Shown here piece by piece: positions 12,604-22,143 of a stretch of DNA of 64,000 nucleotides. The notes under the pieces are model-generated. The model did not search any database and was not told the origin of the DNA. It saw nothing but the letters and a program-made list of their open reading frames with translations. Where the stretch lies: positions 90,803,204 to 90,867,203 of the forward strand of contig CM019069.1 in NCBI GenBank assembly GCA_009667805.1. Direction: 5' to 3'. A program made the position numbers and the translations under genes. The DNA comes from Leptobrachium leishanense (Eukaryota > Chordata > Amphibia > Anura > Megophryidae). How positions within the stretch are numbered: position 1 is the first letter of the stretch; each line of letters opens with the position of its first letter.

Positions 12604-12950
12604 CAGGCAGTAAAATTATGTAACACTTCAAAGATGCAAAACTGCAAAACAAATGAAGAGATTGGGCTTACAAATCGCCAATCTGTAAATCGAGGAAGGA
12701 ACTTTTGAAAAATATAAATGTAAACGATAAAATACGACAAAAACAGTCTGTCAGAACTCCGCTACAGCGGCCGAAGCGAGAAAATGCGTGACAACACTTA
12801 TGTCGCCCGCCTTACAAAAAGTCGAACCAAAAGGAAAATTTCAGGGAGGGGGTACCCTCAGTCTCGAGAGCACCTTCCAGCGGGTCCCCCGCGCATCATC
12901 CGCGAAGGACGACAAACCAGAGACTCAGGAATCCGGGCCCATCTGTGCCG

Positions 12951-13862
12951 TCAGTCACCATCTAAGGGGCGATCATCCGAGGAGGTACGCCCCGGCTCCA
13001 CCAGAGAGCCCTCCGGCCGAGCCTCAAGGAAAGCCTGCAAGGCGTCCAGTGTGTAGAATGGGCGAACCCCCTCCTCCCGGAGCAGGAGCAGCTTAAAGGG
13101 GAATCCCCAGGCGAATCTGAGGCCCCGGTCCCGGAGCATATCAGTCGCGGGCTTCCATTCCCTCCTACGGGAGAGGGTGACAGGCTCCAGGTCCTGATAG
13201 ATCTGAAGCGGGGTCCCCTGATAGTGTAGGGAAGTGCGCCTTGTCGCCGTCATAATTCGTTCTTTAACTGGGTAGCGATGAAAGCGGACGATAACATCTC
13301 TCGGGGGTGCATCCTTACCCGGACGGCGGCGCAGGGCCCTGTGAGCTCGTTCGAAGTGAAGATCTTCCGGGTCCATTTTAGGGAGTAACTTCAGGAAGAT
13401 AGCCTGGAGAGTTTTATGAAGCGTATCTGGGCCAATGGTCTCCGTCAGTCCACGTATCCGCACATTATTGCGTCGCGACCTGTTGCCTAGATCCTCAACG
13501 GCGGCCTGCAGATCCGTGACCTGAGCCTGCAGTGACCGGACCTCCGTCTGGTGGTCGACCCGTGAGGCCTCCAGGCCGTGCACAGCCTCCTCGAGGTCCG
13601 TTGTGCGGGAGGTGAGTGTACCTATTTCGGTCCGGAGGGCAGCAAGCTGGGAGGCCAGCTCATCTTTAAAAGAGGCCTGAAGGCGGGTGAAGAGCGCGTC
13701 CAAATCTGCCGACGTGGCCGGGCTCCGGACCCGCGGGGATGAAGGAGACGCGGCCGCCATGTTGGATTCCTCCTCCTGGCTATGCGAGTCTTCTCGGCCC
13801 TTTTTCTGGAACATCGGGGCCGTTTTCTGCGTCTGTCGGCGCTGGGAGGTGGGGGGCCCCAT
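12951..13862 (-). CDS. L1/Tx1 ORF1: RNA-binding protein, intact frame
   Basis: ORF1 protein is the trimeric nucleic-acid chaperone that packages LINE RNA. The open frame of 303 residues starts at 13862 and is uninterrupted. Residues about 1-50 are polar and charged. Residues about 53-127 form a heptad-rich coiled coil (for example 'LAALRTEIGTLTSRTTDLEE'). An RRM-like region begins at 'RRNNVRIRGLTE' near residue 130. A C-terminal domain (about 210-285) contains 'VIVRFHRYPVKERIM' just before it and 'QIYQDLEP' within it. Order and length match L1-clade ORF1 proteins. It is the only LINE frame in the window that I see as fully open. Whether it is expressed cannot be told. Confidence 0.88.
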   Translation of the reverse strand: MGPPTSQRRQTQKTAPMFQKKGREDSHSQEEESNMAAASPSSPRVRSPATSADLDALFTRLQASFKDELASQLAALRTEIGTLTSRTTDLEEAVHGLEASRVDHQTEVRSLQAQVTDLQAAVEDLGNRSRRNNVRIRGLTETIGPDTLHKTLQAIFLKLLPKMDPEDLHFERAHRALRRRPGKDAPPRDVIVRFHRYPVKERIMTATRRTSLHYQGTPLQIYQDLEPVTLSRRREWKPATDMLRDRGLRFAWGFPFKLLLLREEGVRPFYTLDALQAFLEARPEGSLVEPGRTSSDDRPLDGD

Positions 13863-14005
13863 AGAGACCGTGTCTCTGGGGAAATGCGGATGATTAGGAC
13901 GAGTTTCGGCGGGGGGAAAAGCGTAATTTTCGGCCGTGCAGCGGGGAGCTCAGGAATCAGGCAGCCATGCGTTCGGAAGCCACGCCCCTTCCTCTCTTAA
14001 GCTGC

Positions 14006-15325
14006 TTTTAAACAATGGTGACATCCCCTGCTTCTGCAAGACCCTTAAGCTCTCTTGGTCTCTGTGAAACTGCATTCTCGCTTGGGTTTGACTCCTATTT
14101 AATCAACAGGTCTTTCTCTGTGTCCTATTCCTGGTAACTTCCTCCTGCTTCATTTGACTCTAATCTGTTGGTGTAGCCTCAAGGCTCTGTCCTTGGTCCT
14201 CTGCTCTTTTCCACTTACACCTCCTCCCTGGTCAAAACCAGTAATAGCTTTGGCTTCAATTACCACCTCTATGCTGATGACACTCAGATCTACTTATCTA
14301 CCCCTGATCTCTCTCCCCCTGTCCTTTCCAAAGTCAGTGACTGTTTATCTGGCATCTCCTCCTGGATGGTCTCCCACGACCTAAAGATCAACATGTCTAA
14401 GACTGAGCTCCTACTAATTCCTCCTTCTAATGCCTCTCCTCCTCCTGACTTTTCCATCACAGTGGAGGGTATCACTATCTCCCCTTCAATCCAGGTTTCC
14501 AGTCTTGGAGTTACACTTGACTCTGCTCTTTCCTTCATCCCCCACATCCAGTCTCTTTCCTCCTCCTGCCGATACCAACTACGTAATATTTCCAGAATTT
14601 GGCCATTTCTTACCGTTGTCACCACAAAACAAATAATCCATGCCCTGGTAATCTCCCGATTTGACTATTGCAATAATCTCTTATACGGCCTCCTTCTCTC
14701 CCGCCTTGCTCCCCTACAATCCATTCTGAATGCCTCCGCCAGACTAATCCACCTCGCCCGCTGCGCTGTCTCTGCCGCTCCTCTCTGCGAGTCCCTTCAC
14801 TGGCTACCCACCCATCCACTGCAGAATTAAATTTAAAATCCTTCCCCTACCTACAAAACCCTCACTAACCTCAGCTCCCCACTACCTGTCCTCACTAATC
14901 ACCAAATACACCCCAGCCCGCTCCCTAAGATCAAACAGTGACCTACGCCTAGCTTCTCCCCGGATCACCTCTTCCCATGATAGACTGCAGGACTTCTCAC
15001 GCGCAGCCCCCATTCTCTGGAATGCTCTCCCTCATACGGTCAGACTTTCCCCTAATTTCTTTTCCTTCAAACGCTCCCTTAAAACGTTCCTATTTAAAGA
15101 AGCCTACCACCCAACTCACTGACGCAACCATCAATCACTCTCACCTTGCAGTCCTCTCCTCCTGTTTCCAACCCCAACCCTTCTAGATTGTGAGTTCCTA
15201 CGGGAATAGGGCCCTCATCTCCTCCTGTACTGTTTGTCGAGTGTTGGTCAATGTATTGTAACCCTGCCTATTGTACAGCGCTGCGGAATATGCTGGCGCT
15301 TTATAAATAAAGAATAATAATAATA
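14006..15325 (+). pseudogene. L2-type LINE reverse transcriptase, 3' piece and tail
   Basis: This is the continuation of the LINE begun at 8160. The translation has '[14 protein letters not shown]' (with local frame damage), the catalytic '[13 protein letters not shown]', '[14 protein letters not shown]', '[11 protein letters not shown]' and '[10 protein letters not shown]'. The open block is 14366-14830. Beyond it, the C-terminal region ('WNALP'-like and 'FKRSLKTFLFKEAY'-like) is recognisable in other frames to about 15125. The 3' end carries 'gcggaatatgctggcgct' and an '(aataat)' microsatellite tail, typical of L2-type elements. Multiple frameshifts make it a dead copy. Confidence 0.88.
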
Positions 15326-15785
15326 ATATATTTAAATGTGTATTAATGTAGTAGGAACAAATTATTCAAGTACAATCCTACCAGAACTGAAAGCCATGCT
15401 TTATGTCATTGCAGAAAACGTTTAAATAAAAACACTTCTGGTTTCACCCAGCCCGCTCCCTACGCACATTGGAATTATTGACCATACTTTCAGCATATGT
15501 GTAACACTGCCATCAGGGCATTGCAGCCATTGCTGGAGTCATGGGCCTGGGCCCGCAGTGGGGCCCATAAAATGAGGAAAAAAACTCACTCTCATCATGC
15601 CTCTTAATGCCTGAAAGCCATACATATCATGCAGGGCCCGGCTCACTGAGTCAAAATGCAGGGCATCCCGGGCCCTGAAGGAGTAAGCCCTGTCTCAGTC
15701 TACCACCTAGCATGTCACTTCCACAGCCAAGGCATGCTGGGAGAGAAGGTAGGCTGAGCTCTGCAGATGTAAGGCAGAATGCTGG
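15326..15785. other. Unassigned sequence
   Basis: About 460 bp between the LINE tail and the LTR-like block. It holds no recognised element. Confidence 0.4.
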
Positions 15786-16901
15786 TGTAGCACTGTGTTT
15801 AAAACCTTACTCTGGCAGTACCTATTTTTGGCCACAAGATGGAGACAATCGCGATTAGAGACACAAGACATTGGGACTACGTTTCCTGGCATGCTTTGCA
15901 AACAGACACAGGAAGTGGGTGGGACAGACGCTGTACATCCTGAGCCTCGTGGAAATAGCTGTCAGAGCGCGCCAGGGAAGGAGAGAGAGCAGACGCAGTG
16001 CCATACATCGCGAGAGGGCTTAGGCCAGAGCGCAAGTGAGACCTGTCAGTTCTTTTACCGGGTCATTCAGCTTAAGGAGAAGGAGCCCTCCAAGTTCCAG
16101 AGATTAATGCAGATTGAACCAACCGAAGACCTCGAGTAAGGAGTCACCGCAAGTTGATCGGATACAGAGAGCAGGCGGTGAGCTGGAAAAGTCGTGGACA
16201 AGCTACGGGAAGTCAGACAACGGATCCGGCCGCAAGTATCCCCAGTCAAAATCGAGCGGAGAGACGTCCTGGGTCAGCGGAGCCTAAAGCAACCGGTGGA
16301 TGGGTGAGAGGCCTCCAAGGCCGTTTGTAAATAAGGAACACGCTGCTGTTTTCTCTTTAAAGTCCACAGGGCCCCAACTTGACTAGTCGAAGACATTCCT
16401 TAAGTAAATTCACTGGCCAGTTGAACAGTACCCGGGTACCATACACACACACATACACACCTTTTACATTCCGGGACTTAACCTGTGCAGGACTCATTCT
16501 GTTACGAATCGGAACAGGGGTTAAAGATACGTTCCGAATATATTTTCTCTTTTCCGCTGCGCGTTTATCGAAATACGAAGAGATTGTATTCTTGGTTCCG
16601 CTACGCGTCCCTTTTTCCGAAATTTCGTGCAATTGCATTCTCTTCTGTTCGGTTGCGAATATATTATTTTTCCGAAATACGAAGCCTCGTGTTTCGTTTC
16701 TTTCCCGCTACGCGTTTTTACCGCGATACGAAAGTACTGTAATAATACCTGTGAATACCGTGTCTCAACGTCTGCTTACTATTTTAGTAAACTATTTAAA
16801 TTATAAAAACTCACAACGGTGTTGGAGTATATTTATTCCCTAGTGCGGGGAGACTGACCCGTGGTTCATTTTCAGCGGCTCCTCCGGGAGTGAGCGCTAC
16901 A
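15786..16901. mobile_element. Putative solo LTR, 1116 bp
   Basis: The block starts 'TGTAGC' and ends 'GCTACA', a 6-bp inverted TG...CA pair as in LTRs, and is flanked by the 4-bp direct repeat CTGG (15782-15785 and 16902-16905). There is no coding sequence and no second copy in the window, which is consistent with a recombined solo LTR. The part at about 16505-16735 is internally repetitive, with 'ccgctacgcgt' and 'ttttccgaaat' recurring three times. The strand of transcription is not evident. A 4-bp duplication can arise by chance, so this is moderate. Confidence 0.5.
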
Positions 16902-16905
16902 CTGG

Positions 16906-17128
16906 GAAAGGGAGAAGGGGAATTAGGCTGACTCAGGCCTGCCTGTTTACCATCCTACCTCAGACATTTAACCCCCTGCATCCCTGTACTTACATCTGCA
17001 GGGCTCAACCTTCATATCGACCCTCAGCCATCCTTCCTATCATTTAACCCCCCTGCATCCTATTGCTGTCTGCAGGGCTCACCAGCCTTCGGATAGACCC
17101 TGAGCCAACCCTTCTGTTATTTAACCCC
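16906..17128. repeat. Degenerate tandem repeat, 'ttaaccccctgcatcc' unit (left part)
   Basis: Units containing 'tttaaccccctgcatcc', 'ctgcagggctca' and 'gaccctgagcca' recur about every 90 bp from roughly 16965. The same units resume after the inserted LTR at 17739, so the solo LTR split a pre-existing array. Confidence 0.6.
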
Positions 17129-17738
17129 TGTCATGATCCACGAATGAGGAGACCAAAATGCTTGATAGCCTTTTACTGTGCAGACCGTCAGATACACAAA
17201 GATGGATAAAGCAGCAAATTCAGGATACCACATTGGAAAACAGCATGCAATACCAGGAGGAAACTGGAAACCAGGAGAAGACAATCAGATGTCTTTCCCT
17301 TGGACTTGTTGGTTTAAATAGGAACCCCTGGCCAGCACACACCTCCTGCAGGGAGGTCTCCAGCCTCCAGCCACGCCTCCTCTTGGATCAAGGGATAGCC
17401 TGGATACCTTTGCCCTCCCCCGCCAACCCCAGTAGGGGACACGCCCCCTGGGGATGCAACGCCTTCCCCTAGCAACTGCCAGGCTCCTGCGGGAGGCCAC
17501 GCCCCCACACTGGAACACATGGCGGCGGCCATGTTCAGCGTCTCCACCAAGCACCGCTTCCACCCACCAGAGCCAGCCAGGGAAAGAGCCCGGACCAGGC
17601 CCCGCACCAATGCCGGAGCACCATGAGCACCGCGCGGCAGACCACCCGGCACCACCGGCCGAGGCCCCTGCACCGCCGGCCCGCCGCCATGAAGCCCGGT
17701 GCGCCGGAGAACCCCAGCCCGAAGGGTAAGGCCTGACA
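17129..17738. mobile_element. GC-rich solo LTR with 5-bp target duplication
   Basis: A 610-bp block starts 'TGTCATGATCC' and ends 'GGCCTGACA', and is flanked by the direct repeat ACCCC (17124-17128 and 17739-17743), the pattern of an LTR retrotransposon insertion. A TATA-like 'ggtttaaatagg' lies near 17311. The right half is very GC- and CpG-rich compared with its surroundings. No internal region or partner LTR is present in the window. Long open frames on both strands here are a by-product of base composition. Confidence 0.7.
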
Positions 17739-17743
17739 ACCCC

Positions 17744-18185
17744 CTGCATCCTTGGACTGCTGTCTGCCCTCTGTAGAAAATGCTACCCTTCACATGAAAG
17801 AGGAGGGATCGTTCAAACATGAAAACTTTATAGTTCTGGCAGCAGGGTTGCAGGGGTTAAAAGAAAGAGGTGGCTCAGGGTCCATGGGAAGGCTGGGGAG
17901 TCTTGGCTGCAGACAGCACTACAGGGATGCTGGGGGTTAATTGAAAGTTGAGAGATGGCTCAGGGTCCATTTAACCCTTTGCGCCTTTGCTTTGCTTTGC
18001 TGTGCACAGCCAGGGCTCAACCTTCGCACACCCTGAGCCTAAAAAAAAACAAAACACCATTTTTTTAAACTACACTTCCAGTAAATGTTTTGTGTTTTTT
18101 TTCCCCACAACCAGGTTTTGGAGTTACAAATCCACCAAACACCAGAAAAAAATTAGCCCTAGACTTCTGCATCAAATATGGAACG
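17744..18185. repeat. Degenerate tandem/inverted repeats (right part of array)
   Basis: It continues the 'ttaaccccctgcatcc' array and adds inverted-sense units such as 'gctcagggtccat' (twice). No coding signal was recognised. Confidence 0.45.
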
Positions 18186-18483
18186 AGTCTGATATGCTTA
18201 TACACATCGCACATTACTGTGAGTTTTATTGCTGTGGAACTCTGTGATGTAATTGATATACTCATACACACTAAACAGTACTGTGACTTTTATTGTTGTG
18301 GAGCTCTGTGATACACTCATACACATTGCACATTACTGTGAGTTTTATTGCTGTGGAACTCTGTGATATACGCATACACACCGCACAGTACTGTGTGGTT
18401 TTATTGTTGTGGAACCCTGTGATACACTCATACACACTGCATATTACTGTGAGTTTTATTGCTGTGGAACTCTGTGATACACT
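18186..18483. repeat. Dimeric tandem repeat, about 55-bp monomers in A/B alternation
   Basis: Five monomers share 'ttttattg.tgtgga' and 'gtgatacactcatacaca'. Monomers 1, 3 and 5 read 'ttactgtgagttttattgc'. Monomers 2 and 4 read 'agtactgtg' and 'tattgttgtgga'. The alternation gives a higher-order period of about 110 bp. Confidence 0.75.
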
Positions 18484-18849
18484 TTCATTCACTCCTATGT
18501 GCTTGCAGAGGCAGTTGAAAGTGATTTGAGGGGGATTGCTTGGAGGAGTGGCCCAAAAACACTTTCGTTAAGAAGTCCCACCGTTTCTGATGGCAGGCCT
18601 GACTATATACAACTTTAAAAGATAGAGAGTAGACATGTGCATTCGTTTTAGTACTAAAATGATTTAGTCCGAATTTTGGGATAATTTAGTTTTCATATGA
18701 CTCAAGAGAAACGAAACTGCTCAGTCCAAAAAACGAAAGAAACTAAAATAAAATGCACTACATTTTAGTTTCAGTCCTTTTTGTGATATTACATTGATGA
18801 GTGAAGGAGACCAGCAATGAAGAGCGCAACATCCGAAGTTCTGCACCCT

Positions 18850-19105
18850 CCACATGCCAATGCAGTAGGAAGTTCTATACAGAGAGGGGCATTAATTAAT
18901 GCAGGAGGATGTTCTGTACATTATACAGATAGGGGTATTAATGCAGGAGGATGTTATATATATTATACAGAGAAAGGTATAAATTGAGGAGGATGTTCTA
19001 TACAGAGAGGGACATTAATTAATTCAGGAGGATGTTCTATATATTACACAGAGGGGTGTTAATTAATGCAGGAGGATGTTCTAAACATTATACAGAGAGG
19101 AGCCT
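18850..19105. repeat. Tandem repeat inside hAT-like element
   Basis: Six degenerate units of about 40-55 bp contain 'gcaggaggatgttct', 'tatacagagagg' and 'attaattaatg'. Unit length varies by small indels. The array is private to this element in the window. Confidence 0.75.
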
Positions 19106-19189
19106 TTTTTTTTTTAGCCCTTTAAATCCAGTGGCTGTGAGCACTGAGATCGGCTGCTTGTTACATTATCTCTCAGTACAATGTATCAG

Positions 19190-19346
19190 GCTCAGCTGTT
19201 ACAGTAACTGACTGTAACAGCGCTCAGAGTTTCAGTAAAACAAGGAAATAATATTCTTTTAATCTCTTATATATAAAAATATTATTTACTAGTTTTACTG
19301 AAACTCTGAGCGCTGTGATGAGCAGCAGTCAGTTACTGTAACAGCT
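19190..19346. repeat. Inverted repeat inside hAT-like element
   Basis: Left arm about 19196-19243 ('gctgttacagtaactgac' ... 'gcgctcagagtttcagtaaaa') pairs with the right arm ending about 19345 ('ttttactgaaactctgagcgc' region, then 'gtcagttactgtaacagc'). The spacer is AT-rich. Confidence 0.75.
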
Positions 19347-19588
19347 TTGCCTGACATGGGGCAGTATTACAATGTTGGTGCTAACTTAACCAGAGCTGTT
19401 GTAAACTGAAAACCTCCATAGGCGCCACTACAATAGTAATTGTATCCACTGGTTTTCAGATGAAAGAAATTAGTTTTCATACTAAAGAACTGAAAACAAA
19501 TTTCTTTAGCAACTAAATAAATTGCATTTTAGGACTAATCCATTAGTTCAAAACGAAATTTTGTGCTGTGCACATGTCTAATAGAGAG

Positions 19589-21056
19589 TGATTGGAAGAA
19601 AATGTACTTAGTGGTCCTATGCTGAGAAAGCGGGAGAGGGAGTCGGAGGTTGGATATTTTCCCATTCTGATAGGACGTGGTTGGGCACCATTGCTTGTGG
19701 CAGAGTTGTAATGCCGGGTCCAGCACCTATTAGCTGGAAATGCCCTACTTCCAGGGCCCCAAGATGGCAGACGGAACAGCGATCCACTACACCGCATGTA
19801 CTCTATTCATGGGGAAGGGGGATTGAGTCCATCCCTTCAGCTGCTCCAGGAACAATGTCATTCCTGGCATGATGCACCGGGGAAGAAAAGGCAAGCCGCC
19901 ACTCGGTGAACGCGCAGCAATATTGTCATCACATGGAAGGCCTTGCTCCTGGGCCGGAGCTCCAGAGGTGTTCAGGCCGTGTTTGTGGCAATCAATTTTT
20001 CATTTTATATTTAGAGGGGGGGGAGTGATAGGGGCGCTTTCCCAGTGAATGTGGCTGTGTGGAGCCATTTTCTGTGGAGGCAAAGAACAAAATTGGGGCC
20101 TCTCCAGGGTTGGGGCCTCTCCAGGGGAGCTGATGTAGAGTCCGGACAGCTAGGATGGCCGTAGAACCAGAAGTCATCATGGAGCAGTCTTTTGCTTGTT
20201 TAACTGCTCCTGCACCTTTGTCACCTCACCTGCACAAAACTGGAATCTCTCAACTACTTATTTTGGGTCGCCCTTCTGTACAGAAAAAATGCATTTCATC
20301 TGTGTGACCTACACCACTGGCACATGAATTCTTCCTCCAATACTCTCCAAACACGAGTGTGATACTACTATTCCTGTCACCACTTTTGACAGAAACCCTA
20401 GCAATATTGATTCAGACTCGTAATAAGATGCCATCTCCTCCAGCCCAACTTGTCTACAACATAAATCCATCTGAGCAAGTCCCCTACACCTATTTTATCT
20501 GTTACCTAAGTGCATTTGTCAGCGTGGTGCACCACTCATTATTGTAAATTGCGGCGAAAACTGTTGGTACTATTTAAAATATAATAATAAAAAAACAAGA
20601 CTTTTGTTGCTTATTAGGTCTGTTCATAAACGATATTAAGTAGTATCAATATAAAAATGTTTATTTGCTATAAAAATATCTATTGACACTATTCCATTAC
20701 ACATAACATTGGCATATTCAGACTAACAAATCATGGGACAATGCACTTAAATAATAAATATAACTGGATGAAATATTCAATGCTGAAAAAGACCATTAAT
20801 GAGAGCATCTGTGCTGAGCTACATAAATCTGTCGGTGGTCATATAAGAGTTGATTTATACCCTTGCATTACTGATCATTTTCCTGTTGAAGTAATTTTTT
20901 TATTTTTTTTATGCTCACACAAATGGTTTGTCATTTTGTTGCCTACCTGCATCTGATATAAACTTTCTAATGCAGAGGTTTATAAAACATGTTTAGGATC
21001 TCTGGCTGCCAAAATAAAAGCATGCTTCCATGGGAAAGTGTTGCTTTTGTGTGTAG
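19589..21056. other. Unassigned sequence
   Basis: About 1.5 kb with no recognised gene or element. Short frames lack identifiable motifs. Confidence 0.45.
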
Positions 21057-21930
21057 AACAGATATTGGGATAAATTACATTATGAACGCCAACTGTAGCG
21101 TTTGGCTATGTAAGCGTTAACGCTAGGATAAATGACTTTAACACATGTCCCCAAGATTACCTTCTGTATGTTATACCCTTGAAAATTCTGTTAGCGCATT
21201 GGTGATTGTGCTACCGTGTTTTCCCGAAAATAAGACACTGTCTTATAATTTTTTGGACCTCAAAAATCACACTAGGTCTTATTTTCTGGGGTAGGTCTTA
21301 TATTTAATTTTTTTTAATGTACAACATACATTCAATTACAGTCATGTCATCTTCTTCTGGAACATCGTCATAACTCTCCAAACCCTGAATACTGGCCTTA
21401 TTTTCTTGTAACTCCATTTCCTTTAGAACCATTGACCCCAATCTTTCATGTCTAGCAATTGAGCTCTCTTTAAAATTAACACTTCTTGTCCAAGTAGCCT
21501 GCTTATGCAGCTGTGCTTCCTCTGCTGCCGCCTCACTTTCTCTGCCGCCGGTATTGTTCCCCTGCACAGCCATGCAATCCATCCCGCTGCACATAACCAC
21601 AATCCGAGTGGAGCCATGAAGGGAATCGCATAATCCTGCTCAACATACATATGGTAATGCAGCCTCTGGCGCTGGCAATTCTCTCCCACGGCTCCTCAAG
21701 TTGGTCTCAACTAGGTCTTATTTTTAGGGGTAGGTCTTATATTTTTAGTAGTTAACAAAAACTCATTAGGTCCTATTTTCGGGGAAACACAGTAGCTTCC
21801 ACGAGCTTACTGTACTTTGTAAATCCTATACTTAACATCGGGAGCGCAATCACTAATTAGCGTTAGGATAATTAAGGTATTACAAATTCCTAGTGCTAAG
21901 TACCGCACTAATGGGCAAAGCTAAATTTTA
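21057..21930. repeat. Foldback-type element (family shared with 30746-31492), split by a MITE
   Basis: Its start ('attacattatgaacgcc') and later block ('gagcttactgtactttg', 'cttaacat', 'ttaggat') match the element at 30746-31492, and 'gcgttaacgctagg' resembles that copy. The TA-flanked MITE at 21214-21792 lies within it. Ends are diverged, so boundaries are approximate. Confidence 0.5.
21214..21792. mobile_element. TA-flanked MITE, 'GTGTTTCCCCGAAAATA' ends
   Basis: Ends are inverted: left 'ccgtgttttcccgaaaataag' and right 'ctattttcggggaaacacag', bordered by TA at 21212-21213 and 21793-21794, as for Tc1/mariner-type insertion. The phrase 'aggtcttattttcnggggtaggtcttat' recurs near both ends. 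A 98-codon minus-strand frame (21304-21600) occupies the interior and ends in an acidic stretch 'DDVPEEDDMTVIE'. I could not assign that frame to a transposase. Confidence 0.7.
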
Positions 21931-21975
21931 ATACATAAAACCAGGAAACAATTGGTACCAGGAATTTAATAATTT

Positions 21976-22143
21976 ATTCTTCAAAATATATTAAAATGCA
22001 GGATAAAAGTAGATAAAATGTATACCAGACGAGTTTCGCCCTTTGCATAAAGCGGGCTTCATTACTGATTATGCGTAGGGCGAAACGCGCCTGGTGTACA
22101 TTGTATCTAGTTTTATCCTGTATTTTAATATATTTTGAAGAAT
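21976..22143. repeat. Palindrome with 75-bp arms carrying hammerhead-like 'CGAAAC' motifs
   Basis: Arms 21976-22050 and 22069-22143 are near reverse complements with an 18-nt loop. Each arm carries a 'gggcgaaac' motif (minus strand at 22033-22041, plus strand at about 22078-22086). The minus-strand reading has 'AATGA', a GCCC/GGGC stem and 'GAAAC', which resembles a decayed type I hammerhead core. It abuts the LINE tail at 22143. Confidence 0.7.

Larger units (their letters stand above)
8373..14005 (-). mobile_element. Near full-length L1/Tx1-type LINE
   Basis: A 5.6-kb non-LTR retrotransposon on the minus strand has ORF1 (12951-13862), ORF2 (8646-12464, frameshifted), a short 5' leader (13863-14005) and a 3' untranslated region ending in a poly-A tail (poly-T on the + strand at about 8373-8390). 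An imperfect target duplication is suggested by 'ctctcagtgctttt' before the tail and 'ctctcttaagctgctttt' after the 5' end, both matching the interrupted L2 target. Confidence 0.9.
18630..19580. mobile_element. hAT-like non-autonomous element with 8-bp target duplication
   Basis: The element begins 'TAGACATGTGCATTCG' and ends 'GCTGTGCACATGTCTA', an inverted pair, and is flanked by the direct 8-bp repeat ATAGAGAG (18622-18629 and 19581-19588). An 8-bp duplication with TAG-type ends is the hAT hallmark. No transposase remains. The interior contains a tandem repeat (18850-19105) and an inverted repeat (19190-19346). Confidence 0.85.

Noticed and set aside
17285..17820. Overlapping 154- and 168-codon minus-strand frames
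   Set aside because: They lie in the GC-rich solo LTR, where stop codons are rare. The residues are Gly/Ala/Arg-rich with no motif.
18090..18529. Frames with repeated 'HITVSFIAVELCD'
   Set aside because: They come from the roughly 55-bp tandem repeat at 18186-18483.
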